Position numbers and translations under genes: made by a program
DNA from: Gemmatimonadota bacterium
GTDB lineage: Bacteria; JBHIER01; G020348925
Direction of reading: 5' to 3'
Length of the DNA stretch: 45,115 bases
Assembly: GCA_020348925.1 (NCBI GenBank)
Contig: CP070758.1
Coordinates: forward strand, 3,574,202 to 3,619,316
Shown here: piece after piece, positions 14,963 through 23,801 of the stretch
How positions within the stretch are numbered: position 1 is the first letter of the stretch
How the letters are laid out: every line of letters starts with the position of its first letter
The notes under the pieces: model-generated
The model's database searches: none
What the model was told of the DNA's origin: nothing
What the model saw: only the letters and a program-made list of their open reading frames with translations

Positions 14963-16299
14963 TTCTCACCTCCGTAGGTGAGGGTCACAATGGTACGATT
15001 TTCCACGCCGAAATATTGTTGAGCGACGTCCATAACATCCTGGGGTGTGACTTGGTCGTAGAGCATGTAGACGCGGTTGACCGTCTCATAGTCAGCCGTC
15101 ATCTGGAGATAATGGGCCAACGTCCCGGCGATACGGCCGGGAGTATCAAGTCCCATGGCGAAATTGTATTTCATGTGGGATTTGATCTCAGCCAAACGTT
15201 CCTCTGAGACCGGTGATTTTATCGTCTCTTCGATGGCCGCAAAGATCTCTTCCCGGACCCGCTCCATATCCTGTTCGTCCTTGATGCGGGTCACAATCGT
15301 GAAGAGCGGCGGGTCTCGATGATCGGTACAGCCACCGTAAATAAATTCGACGACGGCCTCTTCAACCACAAGCTTCCGATAGAGGGGCGAACTTTCTGAA
15401 AAAGCGAGCTGGGACATGAGGTCCAGAGCCGGCATATCGATCTGCCGATCACTGAAAGCCGGACCATGGTACCCGATGAGGAGAATCGGCATCGTCGGGT
15501 TGTCCCAGGTGATATGGGCTGTCTTCTCTTCGGTCTGGGGTGGCTCGACAGGAATATCCACCTTGTAGTCGCTTCGCTCCCAGTCGCCGTAATATTTCTT
15601 AACGAGCCGGATGAGAGTGTCCTGATCGAAGTCGCCGACGACGACGATGATGCTGTTATCGGGCCTGTAGTAGCGGTCGTGGAACTGAAGGCTGTAATTG
15701 TACAGGTTGGGCATGTTCTCGATATCCTGGAGAAAGCCCATGGTGGTATGTTTGTACGTGTGAGTGGTGTACGCGTTATCGTGGAGCTTTTCGAACATGA
15801 TCAAGAAGGGGTTGGATGAGTTCATGTTGTATTCGCCGAGGACCGCACCGGCCTCCTTCCTGAATGCCTCCTCCGAGTATTTCAGGTTTTTGAACCGGTC
15901 CGACTCCAGGTCGATGATGGTCTCCAGAGCGTCCTTCGTGCCCACCAGATGGTAGCAGGTGTAATCATCGGTGGTGAAGGCGTTGTCGTCGATGCCGTAG
16001 CTCTGCAGTATCTCATCGTACTTATCGGATGGATATTTTTCCGTCCCCCGGAACATCATGTGCTCGAAGAAGTGGGCGAAGCCGGATCGGCCCGGTTCCA
16101 CCTCATTTCGCGAGCCAGCCCGGACAACGGTGTAGTAGGCGATCAATCCCGGACTGTCGTAGGGAACGGAGACCACTTTCAGGCCGTTGTCCAGGATGAC
16201 CTCGTTGACCTTGTAGGGAAAGACCTTGGAATGAGCCCCGTTCGACCCCATGACCAGCCCTATCAGGACGAATGCCACAAGGGCAAAACCTTTTGTCAT
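14959..16299 (-). CDS. M16 zinc metallopeptidase, catalytic subunit
   Basis: A 446-residue secreted peptidase; the signal sequence ends about residue 24. The zinc motif is H76-F-F-E79-H80 and the third ligand E156 lies 76 residues after H80 in V-L-G-E-Y-N-M, the exact family spacing. The C-terminal half has the usual M16 inactive domain with V-V-E-E-A-V-V-E-F-I. These enzymes degrade short peptides inside a closed chamber. It is read first in a minus-strand pair with the inactive partner. A strong ribosome site (AAAGGAGGTGGCGT region) precedes the start. Confidence 0.92.
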   Translation of the reverse strand: MTKGFALVAFVLIGLVMGSNGAHSKVFPYKVNEVILDNGLKVVSVPYDSPGLIAYYTVVRAGSRNEVEPGRSGFAHFFEHMMFRGTEKYPSDKYDEILQSYGIDDNAFTTDDYTCYHLVGTKDALETIIDLESDRFKNLKYSEEAFRKEAGAVLGEYNMNSSNPFLIMFEKLHDNAYTTHTYKHTTMGFLQDIENMPNLYNYSLQFHDRYYRPDNSIIVVVGDFDQDTLIRLVKKYYGDWERSDYKVDIPVEPPQTEEKTAHITWDNPTMPILLIGYHGPAFSDRQIDMPALDLMSQLAFSESSPLYRKLVVEEAVVEFIYGGCTDHRDPPLFTIVTRIKDEQDMERVREEIFAAIEETIKSPVSEERLAEIKSHMKYNFAMGLDTPGRIAGTLAHYLQMTADYETVNRVYMLYDQVTPQDVMDVAQQYFGVENRTIVTLTYGGEK

Positions 16300-16433
16300 A
16301 CGCCACCTCCTTTGATTTTAAAAGTAGTATAGTTATCACACCCCTAAATGATGGACACGCTCCAAAGTGGAGTGTAAATATATGGATGAGACAGAGGAAA
16401 GTCAAGGTGTGTCTAGATTGCATCCAATAGGTC

Positions 16434-16454
16434 CTCCCCTTTTTCAAAGGGGAG
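16434..16454. repeat. Palindromic intergenic repeat (CTCCCC...GGGGAG)
   Basis: CTCCCCTTTTTCAAAGGGGAG, an inverted repeat of a kind widely dispersed between genes in uncultured bacteria, followed by TTAGAGGGGATTT. It lies in the 282-nt gap upstream of the M16 pair. Confidence 0.6.
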
Positions 16455-16510
16455 TTAGAGGGGATTTCAAGAGTTGGGGCGAAGGCAGAATTCTAACTCC
16501 AAATCAGGCT

Positions 16511-16535
16511 GGGGCAGGAGTTGTCCTCCTGCCCC
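16511..16535. repeat. Perfect 10-bp inverted repeat
   Basis: GGGGCAGGAG (16511-16520) and CTCCTGCCCC (16526-16535) with a TTGTC loop. There is no T-run on either strand, so it is not a standard terminator. It lies between the M16 pair and a small membrane protein gene. Confidence 0.6.
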
Positions 16536-16581
16536 CTAAGAGTGTCGAAATGACATTCTGTTTTTACGTATAAGTATGACT

Positions 16582-17016
16582 TTATTCCGTAACAGGAGTA
16601 CCCGTTCCCTCAAGCGGCTTATAAATAACGGCCACCAGGATGCCCAGAATGACCATCTCAATGAGTCCGATGAGGAACCAGTAGATGACGAACTTGAAGG
16701 GGATGGGGTAGACCGTCCATTGCCAGATGGACGTAATGAGACTGTAGAAAAGAGCCATCAGAATCCCGAACCGAACGCCCTCGATAAGGCCCTTGCCCTC
16801 ACGGCCTCTGATGAAAATATAGCAGAAGAGAAAAGCCCACAGGAGAGTGAAGATATACCCGATGGGCATGACTTTCATCATCTCAGAATCGGACCGTGTA
16901 ACCTCCTGTATCTCTTCGTACACAGGGCCCATCAAACCCATGTGGAAGATGAAATCGAGGATCATCATGGCCACGAAGACGGCGATACCGGCGATCACGA
17001 ACCGTTTGACGTTCAT
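16582..17016 (-). CDS. Small inner-membrane protein of unknown function
   Basis: 144 residues from the ATG at 17016, which has an excellent ribosome site (AAAGGAGG); the longer frame to 17094 lacks one. Four hydrophobic segments are visible, with a conserved-looking F-H-M-G-L-M-G-P-V-Y-E-E after the first and R-G-R-E-G-K-G-L-I-E-G-V-R-F-G in the cytoplasmic loop. I have seen this layout in unnamed membrane proteins but cannot give a family or function. The neighbours (M16 pair downstream, M1 peptidase upstream) do not suggest one. Confidence 0.7.
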   Translation of the reverse strand: MNVKRFVIAGIAVFVAMMILDFIFHMGLMGPVYEEIQEVTRSDSEMMKVMPIGYIFTLLWAFLFCYIFIRGREGKGLIEGVRFGILMALFYSLITSIWQWTVYPIPFKFVIYWFLIGLIEMVILGILVAVIYKPLEGTGTPVTE

Positions 17017-17169
17017 AACAGCCTCCTTTGGAAAGGTGAGGTTTATAATACCATGATATTTTATGATGGCAAAGGCGATTTTATACTTCTTCAAGCTTGC
17101 ATCGAGCCAGTTCTATGGTTTTCTTACTCCGGTCAGGGCCTTTTCGTTCTCTTCAGGGTCGTCAGAATA

Positions 17170-17400
17170 CTAGGCGGGAAACTCACCCGGAAGACCATGT
17201 GGATTATGGGTCGGGAAATAGTAGTCGTCAAGTCTTTTTCCACCATATAGGGATTTGAAATCGTCGTCAATGGAAATGGCCATTTTCGAGGAGGGTCCTG
17301 CGGAAGAAATGGTCCCGGAATCACTGAGAGACTTTACATTTTCGGTAACATCGTGATCCGTTGCATTTCCCACCTTGATTTCCAAAACAGTCAGTCCCAT
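17170..17400 (-). pseudogene. Eroded retropepsin-like (clan AA aspartic protease) gene
   Basis: 76 residues from ATG 17400 (AGAGGTG upstream). The start M-G-L-T-V-L-E-I-K-V-G-N and the following x-x-V-T-E-x-V-K-S-L-S-D-S-G-T resemble small bacterial retropepsin-like proteins, in which F-L-V-D-S-G-A is the catalytic strand and a Y-S-V-V-P strand follows. Here the D-S-G remains, but the sequence after it (I-S-S-A-G-P-S-S-K) does not fit, and the rest of the domain, including the helix with L-G-I and the flap, is missing. It is either a degraded copy or a diverged small protein. Confidence in the family is modest. Confidence 0.4.
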
Positions 17401-17517
17401 TTCATTCACCTCTAAGTGTATAAAGGAGATGTAAAAATGGTCTGGAAATGTATTTCCATAACTTGACGAATAATAAAACAAAGAGAGTCTCAAGTCAATA
17501 GAAAATCAGTTAAGCGT

Positions 17518-20500
17518 TTAGAATGCATGACCCAGAGCCACCAGCCAGCGGAATTCGAGTTCATCCTCGTCCGGGAGAGGATGACTGACATAGACCGGGA
17601 AATCGGCACGGATGATGTACTTTCCCAAGCGAGGGGGTATTTTGGGAACCGTCCAGAGGAAGCCGAGGCCGGCGTCGTGTTGAAACGTGAAGGTGTAATC
17701 TTTCTGGCGGATGTCCCCCATATCGAAGAAGGCATAGTTTTCGATTGTGCTGAGATGTTTTCCGATCAAGGGTAGTGTTGCTAAAGGGCGCCTCAATATT
17801 TTTGGAAAATTGAGTTCGAGGTTGAAAGCGAGAATACGATTCCCGATTTCATTCTGTTCCAGGTAACCCCGCATGTTCCCTCCACCGCCCTTGTGGAGAT
17901 GTCCGTCTTTCCGCCAAACATTCGGAAGCCCTCCTTTGCTTCGATAGAATTGGGCGTCGTACTCCTCGGCCGGATTGGCTCCAGTGAGGTAAAACTGTCG
18001 TTGCATCGGCACATCACCCTCTCCGTGTCCCCAGTAGAATCGGCTATTCATGTGCCAGGAACGGCCCAGATTGAAGTTCTTCACGACAGCCACGTCGACC
18101 CGACTGAAATCGTAATCGCTCTTGAAGGTGTTGGTGACAAAGCTGGCACAGAGATGAGTGTGGACTCGCCTGGTTCGGGTGTGATGGCCGAACTGTGCTT
18201 CGACGGTAGTAACGACACCATCATCCCAGGGTGAGATGAGATAGGAGGCATCATGTAGCTCCATTCGCTGTGCCGTCAGATCGAGGGTCGTATAAGGGAA
18301 TCCTCCGAGCATGCGCCGGTAGACATCGCTGAATCCAAGGGCGATTTCCGATCGGCCCTCAATACGGCTACCCTTCAGGATGAAATTGGTAAGCCGTCCG
18401 AAATGCCTGACCGGAGTTGTGTAGTGTATATTATAATCGAACTCACCGCTCATCGGACCGATCCACAAGCCTCCCCGGAAGTGATGATCGGCGCTGTATT
18501 CCGTCTTCATATAACTCCCCTCGCAGATCAATCCCGACTTGAGACCGTCGACGTCATTGTACGCGAAGGAGGGACGAAAAGTGATGTGATAGGCGTCCCA
18601 CGTGGGGTAGTCCACATAGAGGTTGTCCAGGCGAACGTCGAGTTTGGGAAGCAGACCGGACCGATTATTGAGCCGGCTCGTTTCAGCCAAGCGGAGGCTT
18701 GGATCGATTTCGGCTGATATCGCTTTTGTGGGAAGGCTGACCGATGCTGTGTACATCCGATTGAATTCATCCCAGCCGTACCATGGCTCCAGAACGATGG
18801 CTCCCTCCTCCTGTTTCGAAAATTGATCGATGGGGATGATGAGCTTCTGCCGTGTGCCGTCGGCCAGAGTGAGCACGAGGTCGATGGGCATAATAATCTC
18901 GCCGCAACGCCTTAACCCGATGTTCACTTCATATTGTCCGCTGGACAGCTTCTTGTTCTTGAGGGAAGCGACGGCATAATCGCACGTCTTCGTCGTGTTC
19001 CACCACTGCTCGAAGAACCAGTGCAAAGGGCGGCCGCTGATCTCCTCGGCGATGGCCATGAAGTCATCAGGATACGGATGGTGAAATGTATAGCGTTCAT
19101 AGTACGTTCGTACTACTTCGTTGAAGACATCGTCCCCCAAGACATATTCGAGCATGTAGAGGGTGATGGCCGGCTTGTTGTAGGCTGAGTTCCGATACGT
19201 CAGTCGCTCCCTGGTTTGATCGGAATGGATGAGGACCTTCTCCTCGTACCCTGTTTTGGCCAGGGTGAGATATTTGTGGTAGCGTGACAGGCGCATGTTT
19301 CTCTTTTGATAGAAGGTTCTCTCGTACCACGTTTTGAGGTCCGGCCAGTCGAGGTTTTCATATTCCTCGACCAGGCTGTCCAGGGCGAAGGCGGTCAGGT
19401 AGGTGGTGAAGCCTTCGTCGAGACAGGGGTAGGCCGTTTCGTTGCTACCCACAGCTCCGTAGAACCAGTTGTGACCGATCTCGTGGTAAAAGAGGTACTG
19501 ATAACTGGGGCTTGTCCCACCGCACATGACGATCATCGGATACTCCATACCCTGATCGACGTCTGCGACCGTCATCTGAGGATAGGGGTACGTGCCGAAG
19601 TTCTCCGAGAAGAGGCGGATCGCGTTGCGTGTCGCTTCGGCCGCATCGTGCCAGGTGTGAGCTTTTCGCTCACGGACAAGGGTGTAGATATGAACCCCCT
19701 CCCATTCTGCAGTACCGATGCGGAAGGTGCGATCGGCGCACCAGGCAAAATCGTGAACGTTTTCGGCCCGGAAGATCCACGTTTTTGTTGTATCGCCTCG
19801 CAGGTTTATTTTGGGCCACAGGTACTCAGGCGTACCTCCGTAATTCTTTATGTCCAGCTTTTCCATGAGAGTGTCTGGGAGGACGTCCGCTCTGTTTATA
19901 AGGACCCCGGTAGCCCCGACAATGAAATCCGATGGCACAGTGATTTCAACATCGAAGGAGCCGAATTCTCCGTAAAACTCGTGGCCGAAGTGCTGATCGG
20001 TGTGCCAGCCGCCGCAGTCGTCGTAGACGCATATTTTCGGATACCACTGGGAGATCACGAATTGACCACCTTGTGCATTGATCCGCCAGGCTCGCTTGCC
20101 GATCTTTGTGACAAAATCCATTTCAAAGGCCGCCTGCTCTCCGGGTGGGAGGGGTCGATTCAACGGAACTCTCATGATGGTATTGTCCGTCTCTTGGGCG
20201 AGGAGATCCCCGCTTCCGTTTCGGAGATGGGAGATCTGAATCCAGCCCCGGTCCTCCCCATTCAGGTCTGCCAGGGTGTAATTGTGTCGTGACCGAAATT
20301 TGTTATCAAGGTAACTGCCCGGTTGAAACGCGTTCTGATAGAGGTGAAAGTGGACCTCGTACAAAGTGTCGGGTGAATTGTTGGTGTACATCAGAATTTC
20401 GTGGCCCGTCAACTTCTCTTCATGCGTATCCAAAGAGACCCGAATAGTATAGACTACAGCCTGTTGCCAAGCAATTACCGAACCCCAGCCGCAAAGGAGC

Positions 20501-20553
20501 ACGAGGATGATGGCTGACATGAAGAGACGGGCAAGGACCTGTTTGGGTTTCAT
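17518..20553 (-). CDS. M1-family aminopeptidase fused to an outer-membrane-barrel-like domain
   Basis: A 1011-residue protein with a signal sequence (about 1-29). The gluzincin core is complete: G335-M-E-Y-P in the exopeptidase position, H357-E-I-G-H361 and E380 after 18 intervening residues. Residues from about 620 to the end change to alternating strands with many aromatic residues (Y-D-F-S-R-V-D-V-A-V-V-K, M-R-G-Y-L-E-Q) and finish in L-G-H-A-F. The terminal Phe and the G-G-G-N-M-R-G-Y motif resemble Omp85/surface-antigen barrels. It probably anchors a peptidase at the outer membrane surface. It is transcribed singly; ribosome site AAAGGGGG. The peptidase call is firm; the barrel is inferred. 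Confidence 0.88.
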   Translation of the reverse strand: MKPKQVLARLFMSAIILVLLCGWGSVIAWQQAVVYTIRVSLDTHEEKLTGHEILMYTNNSPDTLYEVHFHLYQNAFQPGSYLDNKFRSRHNYTLADLNGEDRGWIQISHLRNGSGDLLAQETDNTIMRVPLNRPLPPGEQAAFEMDFVTKIGKRAWRINAQGGQFVISQWYPKICVYDDCGGWHTDQHFGHEFYGEFGSFDVEITVPSDFIVGATGVLINRADVLPDTLMEKLDIKNYGGTPEYLWPKINLRGDTTKTWIFRAENVHDFAWCADRTFRIGTAEWEGVHIYTLVRERKAHTWHDAAEATRNAIRLFSENFGTYPYPQMTVADVDQGMEYPMIVMCGGTSPSYQYLFYHEIGHNWFYGAVGSNETAYPCLDEGFTTYLTAFALDSLVEEYENLDWPDLKTWYERTFYQKRNMRLSRYHKYLTLAKTGYEEKVLIHSDQTRERLTYRNSAYNKPAITLYMLEYVLGDDVFNEVVRTYYERYTFHHPYPDDFMAIAEEISGRPLHWFFEQWWNTTKTCDYAVASLKNKKLSSGQYEVNIGLRRCGEIIMPIDLVLTLADGTRQKLIIPIDQFSKQEEGAIVLEPWYGWDEFNRMYTASVSLPTKAISAEIDPSLRLAETSRLNNRSGLLPKLDVRLDNLYVDYPTWDAYHITFRPSFAYNDVDGLKSGLICEGSYMKTEYSADHHFRGGLWIGPMSGEFDYNIHYTTPVRHFGRLTNFILKGSRIEGRSEIALGFSDVYRRMLGGFPYTTLDLTAQRMELHDASYLISPWDDGVVTTVEAQFGHHTRTRRVHTHLCASFVTNTFKSDYDFSRVDVAVVKNFNLGRSWHMNSRFYWGHGEGDVPMQRQFYLTGANPAEEYDAQFYRSKGGLPNVWRKDGHLHKGGGGNMRGYLEQNEIGNRILAFNLELNFPKILRRPLATLPLIGKHLSTIENYAFFDMGDIRQKDYTFTFQHDAGLGFLWTVPKIPPRLGKYIIRADFPVYVSHPLPDEDELEFRWLVALGHAF

Positions 20554-20678
20554 AGTTCCCCCTTTCAGCAGAGATGAAAGTCCGGGTCAAAAATACATAA
20601 GAAAAGCATAAAAATCAAGGAGGGATCGTGCCGGCTGCTACATTTCGTTAGAAAAGACGGTCGAAATTGAAAAAGGGC

Positions 20679-20707
20679 TTGACGTTGGGGCTTTTTTATT
20701 GTATGCT
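20679..20707 (+). promoter_or_regulatory. Promoter of recJ
   Basis: A -35 TTGACG (20679-20684), 17 nt, then a -10 TATGCT (20702-20707); start near 20714. It lies in the 281-nt divergent gap between the M1 peptidase gene and recJ. A leader of about 120 nt remains before recJ; no RNA motif was recognised in it. Confidence 0.6.
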
Positions 20708-20834
20708 ATATTTGTCCGTTGAGCTGTGGTTCCATGAGACTGTTCGACAGGACGGAACTGTGGTGTTCAGGGCTCAATGTGACTTCGGTATGACTTTTAA
20801 CGATCGTTCCTGCGAGATGAGCTCAAAGTAATTC

Positions 20835-22556
20835 ATGGATATGTTTTTGCATGATTGGTGGTTACCAAACGCTCGACCCAAATTGGTCGAAACTATTTCG
20901 AGTCAATTATCCTTAACACGCCCAATAGCAACGATTCTTGCCAACCGTAGATATGAAAATACGGAGGAGGTCTTCTCTTTTCTCCACCCAAGACTTGAGT
21001 CTCTTCACGACCCCTTCATATTACCGGATATGGAGATCGCTGTCCGCAGAATCTTAAGGGCTGTGGACGAAAAGGAGCCTATTGTTATATACGGACATGA
21101 CGATGTGGACGGAATGACGAGCGCCCTTGTTCTGTGCGAGGTGATAAGAAAGCTCCAGGGTTCGGTTTCTTCGTATGTTCCGAATCGAATTGCAGAGGGC
21201 ACCGGACTCAGTTTTGACAATGTGAACAGACTCGCCCATCAGGGTGCGAAACTCATTGTCACTGTCGATTGCGCAGTTGAGAGTCGGCGTATCGGTGAAA
21301 ACGTCCACCGGCTTCCCCTCGATATTATTATTACGGATCATCACGAGGTGCATGATGTCGTGCCCCTGCCCTTTTCTTTTGTCAATCCGAAACGGAGTGA
21401 TTCTGCCTATTTTTTCAGAGAGTTATCAGGAGTGGGAGTGAGTTTCAAATTAGCTCAGGCGCTCCTGTTGGAGCGGGGTCATGCCGTGCACCCATTTTTT
21501 GACAAGATCGGGGATCTGATAGCCCTGGGGACACTGGCCGATAAGGTCCCTCTCGTTGACGAGAATAGAGTTTTTACAAGATTGGGATTTGAGCTCATGA
21601 ATAAACGGTTGCGACCAGGTTTAGGTGCTATCGGGGACCTTTTCAACGAGAACGAAACGATACAAACAGGATTTGTGATGAGGAAAATGATTCCGATTCT
21701 CAGTTCCGCTCATTCGGTGAAAGGTCGGAATGCCGGTTTTGATCTCCTGCAGACAGAGAACCGGAATCGGGCAGCTCAGATAGCTGGAAAACTTCGGAAG
21801 GCCAGCCAGGAGTGGCAACAGATGCTTCTCGAATCGTACCAGCGAATTTTAGAGCAGGTGGGAGAGGACCATGATAGAAACCTGATCTTGATTGTCGATG
21901 AGCGGACGCCACCCGGTGTCCTCGGAGCGACCGCTGCAAAGCTCATGAGAGACCATCACTGTCCTGCAATTATGTTAAGTTTCTATGAGGATCGATATTT
22001 GGGTGAAGGGCGAGCTCCCAAGGGAATAGACCTTGTGGATCTCTTGAGTCAATGTCGTGATCTCCTCATCACTTTCGGAGGTCACAAGCAGGCTGCGGGT
22101 TTTTCGCTCTTTCCGGAATATGTTACAGATTTTCAGGAACGCCTGAAAGAACTGATCCAAGACATGGTCGTACCGGTCACACTCTCCAGACGACTTGATT
22201 TGGAAACAGATTTATGTGCCTTTGATCAACGTTTTTTCAGGGAGTATGATCTCTTGGCTCCTTTTGGTCGGGAGAATCCGAATCCATTTTTCATGTGCCG
22301 TGGCGTCAACATCAAATCCACATCTGCTGAGGAACTCGATGAACAGTATATAGGTATCGGGACCGTCCGCGAGTTTCCCTTGATTGCGTTCCGGCACCAG
22401 CAGGAAATCCACTCGAAGCTCAAGGACCATCTTTCAACACCATGTGATATTGTGATCCAAATTGTAACCCTGTACGGAAATACGCCGCATATGCTCCTGA
22501 GGGATTTACGAAGAGCTGAGTTTTTCAAGCATAGCAATCATCGGTCTTCTTCTTAG
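20835..22556 (+). CDS. recJ: Single-stranded-DNA exonuclease RecJ
   Basis: 573 residues, the usual length. The DHH phosphoesterase motifs are present: G-H-D-D-V-D-G-M-T-S (87-96), V-D-C (144-146) and I-T-D-H-H-E with the namesake D168-H-H. The DHHA1 nucleotide-binding part appears as G-G-H-K-Q-A-A-G-F-S, followed by an OB-type domain with L-L-A-P-F-G-R-E-N-P-N-P-F. RecJ degrades single strands 5' to 3' in recombination and mismatch repair. The usual C-G after V-D is C-A here, a small change. It is first in a plus-strand run leading to the sirtuin and TPR genes. Confidence 0.93.
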   Translation: MDMFLHDWWLPNARPKLVETISSQLSLTRPIATILANRRYENTEEVFSFLHPRLESLHDPFILPDMEIAVRRILRAVDEKEPIVIYGHDDVDGMTSALVLCEVIRKLQGSVSSYVPNRIAEGTGLSFDNVNRLAHQGAKLIVTVDCAVESRRIGENVHRLPLDIIITDHHEVHDVVPLPFSFVNPKRSDSAYFFRELSGVGVSFKLAQALLLERGHAVHPFFDKIGDLIALGTLADKVPLVDENRVFTRLGFELMNKRLRPGLGAIGDLFNENETIQTGFVMRKMIPILSSAHSVKGRNAGFDLLQTENRNRAAQIAGKLRKASQEWQQMLLESYQRILEQVGEDHDRNLILIVDERTPPGVLGATAAKLMRDHHCPAIMLSFYEDRYLGEGRAPKGIDLVDLLSQCRDLLITFGGHKQAAGFSLFPEYVTDFQERLKELIQDMVVPVTLSRRLDLETDLCAFDQRFFREYDLLAPFGRENPNPFFMCRGVNIKSTSAEELDEQYIGIGTVREFPLIAFRHQQEIHSKLKDHLSTPCDIVIQIVTLYGNTPHMLLRDLRRAEFFKHSNHRSSS

Positions 22557-22682
22557 GGTGCGAGGCGGGAATTGCGAAAACCCGCATCCAAAGAATCTGA
22601 AAAGACTTGATCTGTATGGTGAAATATAGTATACTTTTGAGCAGTGGTTAAGAAGGTTTCATCGATCTCTTTGAAGGATATT

Positions 22683-23429
22683 ATGACTGAGACAAGACGA
22701 TTTTCAACGGCGCTCATTGATAGGTTGCGATCTGCGGAAGCCGTGGCTGTTCTCACAGGTGCCGGCATATCCGCTGAAAGCGGGGTGCCGACCTTTCGCG
22801 GGCAAGATGGTCTGTGGAAAAAATACAGGCCGGAAGAATTGGCCAATTTCGATGCGTTCATGCGTAATCCCACACTTGTCTGGGAGTGGTACAATTATCG
22901 GCGTGAGCTCATCTCGGAAGTCGATCCAAATCCCGGTCATTACGCCTTGGCACAGTTGGAAAAAATGTGCGACACCTTCACTCTCATCACTCAGAATGTT
23001 GACGGATTACACCAGCGAGCAGGCAGTAAGAGAGTTCTTGAATTGCACGGCAATATTACAAAAAACAGGTGCGTTTCATGTTCCAAGACAGATGGTGTGA
23101 GCAGGACAATTGATGATCTTCCGCATTGTGACTGCGGCGGACTTCTCCGGCCTGATGTGGTTTGGTTCGGAGAGTCGCTGCCGCAGAAGGAATTGGAATT
23201 AGCCTTCGATACGGCCTCCAGGAGTACGGTCTTTCTCAACATCGGCACCTCAGGCGTCGTTCAACCAGCCGCATCCTTATCGCTTGTGGCCAGGAGGAAC
23301 GGGGCCTACGTGTGTGAGATTAACATTGAGGAAACGGTCCTGTCGGGTCAGATGGATGAAACGATTTTGGGGCCGTCAGGTGAAATAATGCCTCATCTTG
23401 TGGAGTTACTCAAAAAAAACAGAATGTAA
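22683..23429 (+). CDS. cobB: NAD-dependent protein deacylase, Sir2 family (SIRT5/CobB type)
   Basis: 248 residues from ATG 22683 (AAGGA upstream); an in-frame GTG at 22644 would add 13. The NAD site reads G-A-G-I-S-A-E-S-G-V-P-T-F-R-G; Q-N-V-D-G-L-H-Q and the catalytic H in L-E-L-H-G-N follow. Zinc ligands are C-V-S-C and C-D-C. The Y-N-Y-R in W-Y-N-Y-R-R fits the Tyr-x-x-Arg that binds acidic acyl groups, so removal of succinyl or malonyl groups is likely besides deacetylation. It starts 126 nt after recJ. A weak inverted repeat with G3/C3 and T6/A6 arms (23436-23457) follows. Confidence 0.92.
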   Translation: MTETRRFSTALIDRLRSAEAVAVLTGAGISAESGVPTFRGQDGLWKKYRPEELANFDAFMRNPTLVWEWYNYRRELISEVDPNPGHYALAQLEKMCDTFTLITQNVDGLHQRAGSKRVLELHGNITKNRCVSCSKTDGVSRTIDDLPHCDCGGLLRPDVVWFGESLPQKELELAFDTASRSTVFLNIGTSGVVQPAASLSLVARRNGAYVCEINIEETVLSGQMDETILGPSGEIMPHLVELLKKNRM

Positions 23430-23801
23430 AAACGTGGGATTTTTTGCGAAAAAACCCTGAGTATTACGAAGCGACCTCTCCTCCAGCCATTTCAATTTGG
23501 CGTTTGCTCATACTTCGGAAGGCCAAAATTATCAAGGAGAAAGGAACAAAATGCTGGAAAGAGTGTTCGAGTTATTAAGAACGATGGTGACGCCTGCTGA
23601 GCGATGTGAACCGCAACCGATTCTCCGGCGTGGAACGGATTACGCCCGTAACAGCGCATCGTTTCTCTCAATACTTTTGTGAAGCGATCTTCGTCCGGCA
23701 GTAGGAGGTGACTTGATCCTGGCAGCGTCATTGTATTTCTTCCGTATCTTGATTTGTATGACGCCGACTCTTTTATTTTCGAAAAGGATAGTACACATTC
23801 C
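23430..23801. other. Intergenic region with a possible 43-codon ORF
   Basis: 372 nt between the sirtuin and the TPR lipoprotein. A frame from ATG 23551 to 23682 has AAGGAG about 10 nt upstream and would give a 43-residue basic peptide of no known family. No tRNA, terminator with a clear T-run, or known riboswitch was recognised. A GGAGGTGACTTG at 23705-23716 resembles a ribosome site but opens no useful frame. Confidence 0.35.
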
